Below are positions 13,577 through 20,420 of a DNA stretch of 28,095 bases, piece after piece. A program made the position numbers and the translations under genes. The stretch lies in IMG/VR virus record IMGVR_UViG_3300032087_001311, positions 1 through 28,095 of that record. One strand, 5' to 3'. The notes under the pieces were generated by a model. That model saw only the letters and a list, made by a program, of their open reading frames with translations. It was not told where the DNA came from and made no database searches. The first letter of the stretch is position 1; the number at the start of each line of letters is the position of its first letter. This DNA is from a virus.

Positions 13577-13789
13577 TCAACTTTCGAGAGATGGATTAGT
13601 TGCTTCTGGGAAGAGTGCTGCCTCCAGTGCCGCTACAAGCTGATCGTCTACAGTGTTATCAGTTCTCGATACTGCTTTCTTTGCAAGACCAATTAAAAAT
13701 CTTTTGATCAAATCATCCAGATTCTCAGGAATTGCATCAACAGCAGCGTCGATGACCTTGATTGCGAGTGGTACTAAGAACTTTGCCAT
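13577..13789 (-). CDS. Hypothetical amphipathic protein, 70 aa
   Basis: The product MAKFLVPLAIKVIDAAVDAI... has a hydrophobic to amphipathic N-terminal helix and two further helices (DLIKRFLIGLAKKAVSR, DDQLVAALEAALF). It could be membrane-associated or part of a helical bundle; the hydrophobic stretch at residues 4-20 is short and interrupted by Lys and Asp, so a true membrane helix is doubtful. The ATG is preceded by a hairpin (13794-13812) and followed by a terminator after the stop. I know no family. Confidence 0.75.
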   Translation of the reverse strand: MAKFLVPLAIKVIDAAVDAIPENLDDLIKRFLIGLAKKAVSRTDNTVDDQLVAALEAALFPEATNPSLES

Positions 13790-13793
13790 GATT

Positions 13794-13812
13794 AGAGAGC
13801 AAGCTACTCTCT
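13794..13812 (-). other. Hairpin just upstream of the 70-aa gene
   Basis: AGAGAG/CTCTCT (13794-13799 with 13807-13812), 6-bp stem with a 7-base loop, ending 4 bases before the ATG at 13789. It covers the place where a ribosome site would lie. No T run follows. Confidence 0.5.
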
Positions 13813-13820
13813 ATATAGGA

Positions 13821-14006
13821 TCACGCTTTCTTTTTTGCAATCTTAGTTGCAGTTGCGTACATCACAGACTTAGCATCATCCCCATAACGGGCCTCAAAGT
13901 CCTTCTTGTTTTTCTTCATGGACTTGACGATCTCCTCTTTCTTATCCTTCTCAGGTTCAGTCAGAGTTTTTTCAATCAAGTCCTGGAACTGTTTAAAAGT
14001 TTTCAT
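13821..14006 (-). CDS. Small basic late protein, 61 aa
   Basis: The product MKTFKQFQDLIEKTLTEPEK continues with a basic helical region and RYGDDAKSVMYATATKIAKKK. The RYG-DAKSVMYATATK block is a motif I have seen at the ends of several cyanophage virion-associated proteins; its role is unknown. ATG 14006 shares a base with the stop of the 696-aa gene (TGATG), so it is coupled to that probable virion gene; the GTG one codon earlier is less likely. A companion structural protein is the best guess. Confidence 0.8.
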   Translation of the reverse strand: MKTFKQFQDLIEKTLTEPEKDKKEEIVKSMKKNKKDFEARYGDDAKSVMYATATKIAKKKA

Positions 14007-16096
14007 CACTTTCTAGGTCCAATTTGACCAAAGCCATATTTGCGGTAGAGTCCAATCTTTTCAATTGAACTCATGGGTTTTGTTGTAGACCCACCTGATT
14101 TATCATAGACCTTCATAACTGGTCTACCATTCAGTCTTGCAGGGTATCTTTTACCAACCTCAACAGACTTAGTTCCAGATCCACTTTCACCTGGTTTTGG
14201 AGTTACAGTTTTTGGTCCAAAGAACTCATCAATCTGATCACCGTCTGGTTCAAAAGAATTGTTCTGTTGAACTACCTTTCCACCCTGCAACATTGGATTT
14301 GGTTTACGGTTGGTCTTAGCAGTACCACCTGCACTCATAGAGGCAGTAGATGTATTTGTTCCTCTACCAGTCTGCTGACCGTGAACATTCTCACCTGGCT
14401 TACGACGCTTACCCTGAGTTGTGTACTTAGTGTTACGGTTCCAAGGAAGAGCGTCAGTGACATCGGCAACCATTCGCGCTACATCCTCGGTGTGATAACC
14501 CTTGTTGTCACAATGCTTGCAACCATCACCTTTACATTCAGGACAAACTTCTTTGCCCTCCATCTTAGGCATGATCTCTACTTTGTTCTTGACACCTTTC
14601 TCTTTAATAGTGCCAACTTCATCAGTGTCCTTGATTACTTCAGTGAGGTCTTGTCTCCAGTTAGAGAGAGACTCTCTATAACCAACCTTCTTTTTCTTGA
14701 CAGGTTTACCTTTAAGAGTTCCATCAGCGACTGGTGGGACAAGAATTTTGGTGACTGTATTAGCGAGGGCGGCCCCAGGATTAAATTTTCTAATATCTTC
14801 CAGAACTTCAAGGTTCTTGTCATAATTATCGAAGTGTTCATGAGCTTCTGCATAGACAACCTCAAGGTTCTCTACTGCAACGTTCTCAAGGATGGCACCA
14901 TCTTCAAACTGAATGTCGTAATGAGTTACGGTTCCGTCTTCTAACATGGTGTGCATTTCTGGAATGCACTTTGCCTTCTTACCCTTGTACTTTACGTCCT
15001 TTGCACAGAGATGGGTCTTCTTACCCATGGCCTTTGCAACAGTCTTACGACGGTTTGCAAGATAAGAATCAGAAGAATCCTCATCACCATCGTTATCGAT
15101 GTCACCATCTTCCTTACCAACGGGGTCAAGTTTCTTGGCCTCACTGGTTACACTTCTCTTCTTAACTTTACTCGCAAAACCACCACCTTCTTTTGCAGCT
15201 CTCTTGGTGTCTTCTTTCTCATCAGACTTCTTGAGATCACCACCACCCTTAGCAAGGGCTTTCTTCTCACCCCTATCCTCAGGCGCATCACCTTCGTCAG
15301 TCATCTCAACAGATGCGATCTTAGGATCATTACGCATCTGTGCGATCATCTCTCTGGTTGCATAACGAATATAAGAAGAACCAGTCTCCTTATGTTTTAC
15401 GCGAACCTTGTACTTGGTTCCAGATTTTGTTTCCTTAGTGGTTACTTCAAGAATGAGATCATTGATTTCCTTTTCATCCCACTCAAGACCTTCGGGTCTA
15501 TATGTCTTGGATCTATCACTACCAGTAGGTCTTGCAGTTCCACGACCACTACCTCTAGCTGGACTTACAACAGCTTTAAGACCAGCTTTAACTGGTTTAG
15601 CAACAGTATCGATTGCTCTGGTAATATTTCTGACTGCTTGTTTTTCTTGTTTGGGAGTCTGTCCTGATGGTTTTAAAACAGTATTGATTGCCTTGGCAGT
15701 TCCAGTTACAAGACCTGCACCCTCTTCGACCATCTCAGTGTCGCCGAAGAACTCATCCCACTCAGCAGACTCTTTGAAACCTTGGAAGGCATTGGCAACC
15801 TGTGCCTTCTTACGAGTATCGACAGAGAACAACAGTTGATTCGCTTCAACGAATCTAGCAAACTGTTTTACAGACATCTGATACTTCTCAGCCTGTTCTG
15901 TAAAAGCACCTTCCTTACGGATTTTTACCATAGGACGGCGATCACCACCCAGAGGAATCTTAGGTTCACCAGCTGGGTTACTCTTTGTATTCTTGAGTCG
16001 TTCCTTCTCGGGTTCAGGAACGGATGCCTCGGCAATCTTACCGTAAGCGTCAACGAACGACTGATACTCAGAGCGAACTTGTTTAGAGTCCTTCAT
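14006..16096 (-). CDS. Large modular probable virion protein, 696 aa
   Basis: A long, polar, low-complexity protein with distinct modules. Residues 1-120 are helical with an acidic end (WDEFFGDTEMVEEG). Residues 215-262 contain KYKVRVKHKETGSSYIRYAT and REMIAQMRNDP. At 330-338 DGDIDNDGD offers a DxDxDG calcium-loop pattern, followed by SYLANRRKTVAKAM. Residues 518-529 (CPECKGDGCKHC) form a DnaJ-like zinc knuckle. The end is basic (KYGFGQIGPRK). The DGDIDNDGDED-SYL-RR signature is typical of large cyanophage virion proteins; no enzyme domain is visible. A late promoter lies 35 bases upstream within the preceding gene, and ATGA/TGATG overlaps couple it on both sides. An internal head or scaffold-like role is inferred. 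Confidence 0.85.
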   Translation of the reverse strand: MKDSKQVRSEYQSFVDAYGKIAEASVPEPEKERLKNTKSNPAGEPKIPLGGDRRPMVKIRKEGAFTEQAEKYQMSVKQFARFVEANQLLFSVDTRKKAQVANAFQGFKESAEWDEFFGDTEMVEEGAGLVTGTAKAINTVLKPSGQTPKQEKQAVRNITRAIDTVAKPVKAGLKAVVSPARGSGRGTARPTGSDRSKTYRPEGLEWDEKEINDLILEVTTKETKSGTKYKVRVKHKETGSSYIRYATREMIAQMRNDPKIASVEMTDEGDAPEDRGEKKALAKGGGDLKKSDEKEDTKRAAKEGGGFASKVKKRSVTSEAKKLDPVGKEDGDIDNDGDEDSSDSYLANRRKTVAKAMGKKTHLCAKDVKYKGKKAKCIPEMHTMLEDGTVTHYDIQFEDGAILENVAVENLEVVYAEAHEHFDNYDKNLEVLEDIRKFNPGAALANTVTKILVPPVADGTLKGKPVKKKKVGYRESLSNWRQDLTEVIKDTDEVGTIKEKGVKNKVEIMPKMEGKEVCPECKGDGCKHCDNKGYHTEDVARMVADVTDALPWNRNTKYTTQGKRRKPGENVHGQQTGRGTNTSTASMSAGGTAKTNRKPNPMLQGGKVVQQNNSFEPDGDQIDEFFGPKTVTPKPGESGSGTKSVEVGKRYPARLNGRPVMKVYDKSGGSTTKPMSSIEKIGLYRKYGFGQIGPRK

Positions 16097-17214
16097 GACT
16101 TTCTATAATTTTTGTACTGTTGCCTAAGTTTATTTATAATTGGATACTGTCCTGGGACCTTCGATGCAGTATATTCCGTATAGGCAGCAGTTCCATATCC
16201 CTTCTTCGTCTTATCAGAAACTTCAATCAAATCTTTCAACCAAGACTTGAACATAATATTATCTTCCGTAACTGCAATCACATAGTTCGCACCACGACGT
16301 GTGATCTCACCAATCAAGCCATGATTCATGTTCTCAACCCATGTACCAACCCGAAAGAGTTTCTTTGCGAAATAGTTTTCGCGCAGAGTATCTGGAAAGA
16401 GTTTAGGTGCAACTTGCCAACCCTCAGTCTTCACCTTCATACCCTTACGGATAGTATTGTAAAGTTGTTTGGTAGTCTTATCGTCTAGGTTCTTAGAAAT
16501 ACCAGACTTGAAAGTTTCATAGTCATCATCTAGTGCGGCTTTACGTAGCTTAGATGCAGACATACCTTCGACACCCTCGGCATCGGCATCACGTTCGCCG
16601 GCCGATACAACGTTAATCTTCGCAAAGTCGTATAACTGACCATTATATTTGTTGGCCAGGTTTTCAAACTCTTTAACTCTATCGGACCCAACCACAATAT
16701 TGACAGAGGAATATCCTTTTCCATGAGCCGCCTTCAATACATCAAAAATAGTTCTGGTCTTCTCATCATCAATAATAGAGTTTGCATGGTCAGGGAACAT
16801 CTGACGCATGTAATTAACCTTGTCACTGGCTTCCAAAGGATTTTTTTTAGGATCCTGAGAACGTGAAGGATAGATGCGATACTGACCACCCTTACCAGCA
16901 GTCTGTGCAATTGTGTTAATCAGTTTTTCGTGACCAATCGTAGGTGGATTGAAACGACCAAATCCTACAGTGATTGTATCAGAAGTTCTTTCCTCAGAAT
17001 CCTGTTCCTTTTCTTTCTGTACAGGTTGTTCTGGTTTTGCAGCCTCTTTCCCTTTGAAGATCTGGAGTCTACCCTTTACCGTTTTGGCACGCAGGTTTCC
17101 TTCCTTGTCGTACCAGTCACCATGATCATTACCAATCAGACCCATCTGTTTGGCCTGTTGAGAGGCCATCGTCTGACCCTCAAGAATAGTCCTGACTTTT
17201 TTAAAGAAACTCAC
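16093..17214 (-). CDS. NMN adenylyltransferase-like nucleotidyltransferase, 373 aa
   Basis: Residues 80-230 match the HxGH nucleotidyltransferase fold: TVGFGRFNPPTIGHEKLI (TIGH at 92-95, the (H/T)xGH motif), VNIVVGSDR near 171-179, and SASKLR at 219-224, equivalent to the ISSTxxR motif. NadM/NadR-type enzymes use this to join NMN and ATP into NAD. The first ~60 residues (with GNDHGDWYDKEGNLRAKTVKG) and the last ~110 (GLIGEITRRGANYVIAV, SH3-like) are extra modules shared with other cyanophage late proteins, so the enzyme may be virion-bound. The start is GTG at 17214, overlapping the 400-aa gene as GTGA; the stop overlaps the 696-aa gene as ATGA. The substrate is unproven. Confidence 0.85.
   Translation of the reverse strand: MSFFKKVRTILEGQTMASQQAKQMGLIGNDHGDWYDKEGNLRAKTVKGRLQIFKGKEAAKPEQPVQKEKEQDSEERTSDTITVGFGRFNPPTIGHEKLINTIAQTAGKGGQYRIYPSRSQDPKKNPLEASDKVNYMRQMFPDHANSIIDDEKTRTIFDVLKAAHGKGYSSVNIVVGSDRVKEFENLANKYNGQLYDFAKINVVSAGERDADAEGVEGMSASKLRKAALDDDYETFKSGISKNLDDKTTKQLYNTIRKGMKVKTEGWQVAPKLFPDTLRENYFAKKLFRVGTWVENMNHGLIGEITRRGANYVIAVTEDNIMFKSWLKDLIEVSDKTKKGYGTAAYTEYTASKVPGQYPIINKLRQQYKNYRKS
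16131..16138 (-). promoter_or_regulatory. T4-type late promoter inside the NMNAT-like coding region
   Basis: A perfect TATAAATA on the minus strand lies within the last codons of the 373-aa gene, 34 bases before the ATG of the 696-aa gene, the spacing seen at the other late promoters in this window. Confidence 0.65.
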
Positions 17215-18413
17215 GGTTTGTCCCAGTTCTTGTCTGCAGTGAAGTTGGCCCTTGAGAACTCTAGTCTATCAACTAACTTGAGTGCGTTCCCTGAACGGAT
17301 GGCCACAAATCCTTCTGGAGCCGTGACTCTATATCCGTTATCAGTGCGAAGGAAGGTTCCAATCTCCTGAACCCTCTCAAGTTTACGAATGACATAGTTC
17401 TTCGCTTCGATCAAATTCATATATGAAGCGACAGTAAAATATACGGATTTTTGATTTCGTTTTAAGAAATCAAGTCCTTCTGTCTTGATCTTCAAATATT
17501 TATCTTGAGTAGCTACTGTCTTTTTAGATTGCACTTCTTTCGTCAAAAGATCACTGTAGTACTTGTTGAAATCATCGACTACAAGTTGTGCGTTTGTAAT
17601 CTTTCTACCCTGTCTGATATATGAATTGAAAAACTGTTTGAACAGTTTATTCATTTGGAATTTACTCTGACCATAATCACCAAGAAGATCCAGAAACGCA
17701 CTGGCTTGTTTCAATGATCCTTCGGCACGATTCACCAACAGATTGAATTGTTGCAACTCAATCGGAGTCATACTAGCGGTTCCCGTAACATCTCTAAAGT
17801 CAGAACTGAATACCATCACTTCAGGATCACCTTGCAATTGTGAAACATCAGCTCCAAATTGTGCGTTCAGATCATCAAGAGTGGGACCAACGTAGGTGGT
17901 ATGGAAGACAATTCCAAGTTTTGCACGGAGAGCGCGCTTACCCATGTCACTAGAAACAGGTATCGCATAGACAATAGTGTTGGGTTGAAACGTAACACAC
18001 TGTTCATTGTTTACCAGGCGAGTGTCTTTATCATCTGTAAAGAGTAAATCACCCTGCAATACTCCAGGAATCCTATCCTTTAGTTTAGAAAGATACCTAT
18101 AGGAGTCTTTTAGTTTTTGTGCAAGTTGACTGTCACCATAGATGCGACTTGCATCAGCTTCACTGTAGATGATTTTAGGCGCAGTCTTAGCAAAAACAGA
18201 TTTAGTTCCAACAAAAAACTGTTTGGATACTGGATCAGTACCACAAATAATAGCAGGGGCTCCATCCCATTTAGTCGTAACCCTTACGTTTGACTTAGAT
18301 ACACTTAACATTTCTCCAAGTTCTCTGAGAAATGTTATTGCATTGAAACCCCCCTGTTTCCCCTGATTGAGGATGTCGTCTTCAAGGTGTTCCAGGTGAG
18401 TGTTTTTTGCCAT
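17211..18413 (-). CDS. Ligase-like nucleotidyltransferase candidate, 400 aa
   Basis: A conserved cyanophage protein normally left hypothetical. I see a set of motifs in the order found in DNA/RNA ligases: VTTKWDGAPA gives KxDG with Lys48 (motif I), GVLQGDLLF at 117-125 resembles motif III, NTIVYAIP resembles IIIa, APEGFVAI with EG at 367-368 resembles motif IV, and ALKLVDR with Lys379 resembles motif V, followed by a phenylalanine-containing end like RNA ligases. A helical insertion of about 200 residues separates III and IV. If right, Lys48 would take AMP from ATP or NAD. The neighbour is NMNAT-like, which makes NAD. GTGA and TGATG overlaps tie it to both neighbours. The fold is inferred by eye and unproven. 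Confidence 0.85.
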   Translation of the reverse strand: MAKNTHLEHLEDDILNQGKQGGFNAITFLRELGEMLSVSKSNVRVTTKWDGAPAIICGTDPVSKQFFVGTKSVFAKTAPKIIYSEADASRIYGDSQLAQKLKDSYRYLSKLKDRIPGVLQGDLLFTDDKDTRLVNNEQCVTFQPNTIVYAIPVSSDMGKRALRAKLGIVFHTTYVGPTLDDLNAQFGADVSQLQGDPEVMVFSSDFRDVTGTASMTPIELQQFNLLVNRAEGSLKQASAFLDLLGDYGQSKFQMNKLFKQFFNSYIRQGRKITNAQLVVDDFNKYYSDLLTKEVQSKKTVATQDKYLKIKTEGLDFLKRNQKSVYFTVASYMNLIEAKNYVIRKLERVQEIGTFLRTDNGYRVTAPEGFVAIRSGNALKLVDRLEFSRANFTADKNWDKP

Positions 18414-19339
18414 CAGATGAATTGTTTTACAGTTCTGCCGCCAAGTGGACTGATCGTTATTCTTGCTCCCTTGATACCATAGTCACTACGATCTGCACCT
18501 TTGTAAACGGCAAGAAAGATTGGTTCGTACCCACCTACTATAGGGTCTCCGTTCTTATATGAGTGTGCAGAAGCGACCAGTTTGTAGGCTGTCCCCTCCT
18601 TCTTGATAGACAGATTACCTTGCATCGCAACATCCACATTGTTCTCTCCATATGGTCCACCATAATCTCTACCATAAACGGCAAGATACTTAAGTTTATT
18701 ATCTTTTATTTTTCTACCAAAACTAGAAGCTTGAGGCAATCCATCTGGATACATTGCACTCAATTTAGTGATAAAAGCCTTCGTCTCTGGATGTTCAGAT
18801 ATTAATCTTTCGACCCTAGCAGATGTACCAGACCACTGTTGGAAAGATCTAGGTGTTGTACCATCTTTATGTGAAATGTGGCCACCATATCCACCACCTT
18901 CCAAGATAAAATGAAAGTCACACTTTGGAACACCTGGGGTACTCTCACATCTTACAACTGGATACGTTGACTTTCCAACTTTCAGGGGAATATAATCAAC
19001 ACCCATACTGTCTTTGATTTTTTGCAATTCTTTATTTACTTCAACAATTTCTTTATCTTCAGCAGCAGTAGTTGCCTGTGTTCTACCAGAAAATTCTGCG
19101 TCCTTATAAATTTGGGATAATCTAACTCCACTACCACCCAAAACAGGCAACATAATACTTTGACCGACTTTGTAGTCGTTTAAGTCATTAATACTTTTTA
19201 CTTCATTTAACAATAATGGATTAATCTTTACCTTTCCACCATTATTGATTAAGGTAAACTCTTTTTTAAATCTGATTCGACTCAAGAATATAGAAAAATT
19301 ATTTCTTTTTCCTAGGTCTTTAACCGATAGGGAAGCCAT
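18413..19339 (-). CDS. Conserved hypothetical, 308 aa, possible nuclease-like core
   Basis: The first 75 residues (MASLSVKDLGKRNNFSIFLS) form a small beta-rich module (KVKINPLLLNEVKSI, YKVGQSIMLPVL). The middle holds KCDFHFILEGGGYGGHISHKDG then FQQWSGTS, a pattern I associate with phage proteins where ISxKDG and FQQWxG recur; D-x(n)-SHK loosely resembles a PD-(D/E)xK nuclease site with a non-standard residue. That is weak evidence. The C-terminus is beta-rich and Gly-rich. The ATG directly follows a terminator T run and has no ribosome site; a late promoter lies upstream of that hairpin. The stop overlaps the 400-aa gene as TGATG. Confidence 0.85.
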   Translation of the reverse strand: MASLSVKDLGKRNNFSIFLSRIRFKKEFTLINNGGKVKINPLLLNEVKSINDLNDYKVGQSIMLPVLGGSGVRLSQIYKDAEFSGRTQATTAAEDKEIVEVNKELQKIKDSMGVDYIPLKVGKSTYPVVRCESTPGVPKCDFHFILEGGGYGGHISHKDGTTPRSFQQWSGTSARVERLISEHPETKAFITKLSAMYPDGLPQASSFGRKIKDNKLKYLAVYGRDYGGPYGENNVDVAMQGNLSIKKEGTAYKLVASAHSYKNGDPIVGGYEPIFLAVYKGADRSDYGIKGARITISPLGGRTVKQFI

Positions 19340-19363
19340 AAAAAAAGAGGGCCTGAGCCCTCT
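19340..19363 (-). terminator. Terminator hairpin abutting the 308-aa start codon
   Basis: AGAGGGC/GCCCTCT (19346-19352 with 19357-19363), a perfect 7-bp stem with a 4-base loop, is followed by seven T that run into ATG 19339. It should end transcripts coming from the 63-aa gene and those upstream. Confidence 0.85.
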
Positions 19364-19554
19364 TATTTATTTTGAAGATAATCTTTTTCATTCTGATAGG
19401 GATGTTTTTCACCCTTCCACAACTGATAACCCTCTACAAGATCTGGAATCAACCACTGGTCCACACGATAACAATACTGCCAGTTGGTAGGTTGAACACA
19501 ATTCATCACAACAACTTGGAAGAAAGCTACCGTATGAATCCAGAGACTATACAC
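19363..19554 (-). CDS. Small hypothetical protein, 63 aa
   Basis: The frame after the thioredoxin stop encodes a hydrophobic start (WIHTVAFFQVVVMNC), then NCVQPTNWQYCYRVDQWL and a polar end. I place the start at GTG 19554, overlapping the thioredoxin stop by 8 bases; ATG 19506 (MNCVQPTNW) is a shorter alternative without the hydrophobic part. The frame stays open to 19644 but that part is thioredoxin in another frame. If the GTG start is right, it may be a small membrane peptide or carry a signal-like segment. The two cysteines spaced in NCV...QYCY are notable. Function unknown. Confidence 0.6.
   Translation of the reverse strand: MYSLWIHTVAFFQVVVMNCVQPTNWQYCYRVDQWLIPDLVEGYQLWKGEKHPYQNEKDYLQNK
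19364..19371 (-). promoter_or_regulatory. Putative late promoter AATAAATA before the hairpin
   Basis: AATAAATA on the minus strand overlaps the stop of the 63-aa gene and directly precedes the hairpin. A start 6-7 bases downstream would fall in the stem, so late transcripts would lack the full terminator. Confidence 0.6.
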
Positions 19555-19843
19555 CGTACTTAGTCCACAACTTACGAATGTTTTGTGTGATTGGCATACC
19601 ACTTGAGAAAGTCTCAAGTAGTTCTCCATCCTCATTAATAACAATGAGAACAGGAGTGGCAGTCACACCATACTTTTTAGCAATTTCAATATTTTCTTCT
19701 GGGATAGGTTCATCACTGAAGTCTTCTAGATGAACTTCTTCAATAAGTTTTGTGCGTTCATCATTGAGAGCATTAAAGTATCGTTTTACTAGACCACAAG
19801 GACCACAACTATCCTTAGTAAACAAAATGAATTTAACCGACAT
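19547..19843 (-). CDS. Thioredoxin-like protein, 98 aa
   Basis: The product reads MSVKFILFTKDSCGPCGLVK with the redox-active CGPC at residues 13-16, preceded by a beta strand, and GVTATPVLIVINEDGE containing the cis-proline (TP) of the thioredoxin fold. The length is short for a thioredoxin and long for a glutaredoxin, typical of phage versions. It may supply electrons to the phage NrdA/NrdB, whose CxxC tail is intact. ATG 19843 shares a base with the upstream stop (TGATG); ATG 19846 is less likely. It sits with mazG and gp41 in the nucleotide and replication unit. Confidence 0.92.
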   Translation of the reverse strand: MSVKFILFTKDSCGPCGLVKRYFNALNDERTKLIEEVHLEDFSDEPIPEENIEIAKKYGVTATPVLIVINEDGELLETFSSGMPITQNIRKLWTKYGV

Positions 19844-20016
19844 CATTCCTCCAATGCAGATTCGATTGCAGCATCTAGATCCGTGATCACCTCTCGAAGT
19901 TCAAAGACACGTTCTGGACATGCTTCACCATAGGTATAGTTTCGCGTATCCCAAAACAAAGATTGACGAACTGCAGCAGCTTGATAGGTGGACATTTCAA
20001 TAGTTACTTTTTTCAC
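19843..20016 (-). CDS. Small conserved protein between mazG and thioredoxin, 57 aa
   Basis: A GTG at 20016 overlaps the mazG stop as GTGA and opens a 57-aa frame: it starts with KKVTIEMSTYQAAAVRQSLF, has a middle NYTYGEACPERVFELREV and ends DAAIESALEE. Its TGA stop shares a base with the thioredoxin ATG (TGATG). The perfect fit into both overlaps and the helix-like sequence make it a real gene. No known domain is seen; one Cys-Pro pair is present. I know similar short proteins in cyanophages at this position, with no known function. Confidence 0.85.
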   Translation of the reverse strand: MKKVTIEMSTYQAAAVRQSLFWDTRNYTYGEACPERVFELREVITDLDAAIESALEE

Positions 20017-20420
20017 AGGTCTCCCTCTTGACGGTTTTCAGAATAGTGTACATCAAACTCACCACCAGGATATCGTTTGACAAGTTTTTCAACATTCATC
20101 TCAATAACTTCATCCAGTGAAATATCCAAACCCATGCAGGCCTGCATGACATACCACATGATATCACCCAGTTCGCGTTTGAGATGAAACAGGTTTTCTT
20201 CGTTGACAGGTTTACCTTGGAAGATAATCTTTTTGATAACTTCAGTAAACTCACCAGACTCAGCAGACATACCTACAGCAGCAGTAAGCAATCGCTCGGT
20301 AGGAAAACCTTGGTCTTGGAGAATCGCAATCCTTTGCGCGAAATCGTAATAGTTCTTACTTTCATTAGAGGTAACGGCATCAACGAATTCTTGATACTTC
20401 TTAGGATCAACGTGACTCAA
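20013..20420 (-). CDS. mazG: MazG-type nucleotide pyrophosphohydrolase, 135 aa
   Basis: The MazG fold signature is present: AVGMSAESGEFTEVIKK gives ExxE (near residues 54-57) and KRELGDIMWYVMQA gives ExxD about 30 residues later; these bind Mg for cutting NTPs to NMPs and PPi. The single-domain length is right for phage MazG. In cyanophages it has been proposed to change (p)ppGpp or to recycle host nucleotides, the latter fitting nearby replication genes. The start is TTG at 20420, overlapping the gp41 stop as TTGA, with GGAG upstream. The following gene overlaps as GTGA. High confidence in family; substrate not shown. Confidence 0.93.
   Translation of the reverse strand: MSHVDPKKYQEFVDAVTSNESKNYYDFAQRIAILQDQGFPTERLLTAAVGMSAESGEFTEVIKKIIFQGKPVNEENLFHLKRELGDIMWYVMQACMGLDISLDEVIEMNVEKLVKRYPGGEFDVHYSENRQEGDL

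Noticed and set aside
14267-15667. Two long plus-strand frames (225 and 238 aa) opposite the 696-aa gene
   Set aside because: They are antisense to a well-formed gene, have hydrophobic, Leu/Ser/Thr-rich shadow-like sequence and lack promoters or ribosome sites.
17497-17504. GATAAATA inside the 400-aa gene
   Set aside because: It matches the late core but lies about 280 bases from the next start codon and has no hairpin or gene boundary near it; likely chance.
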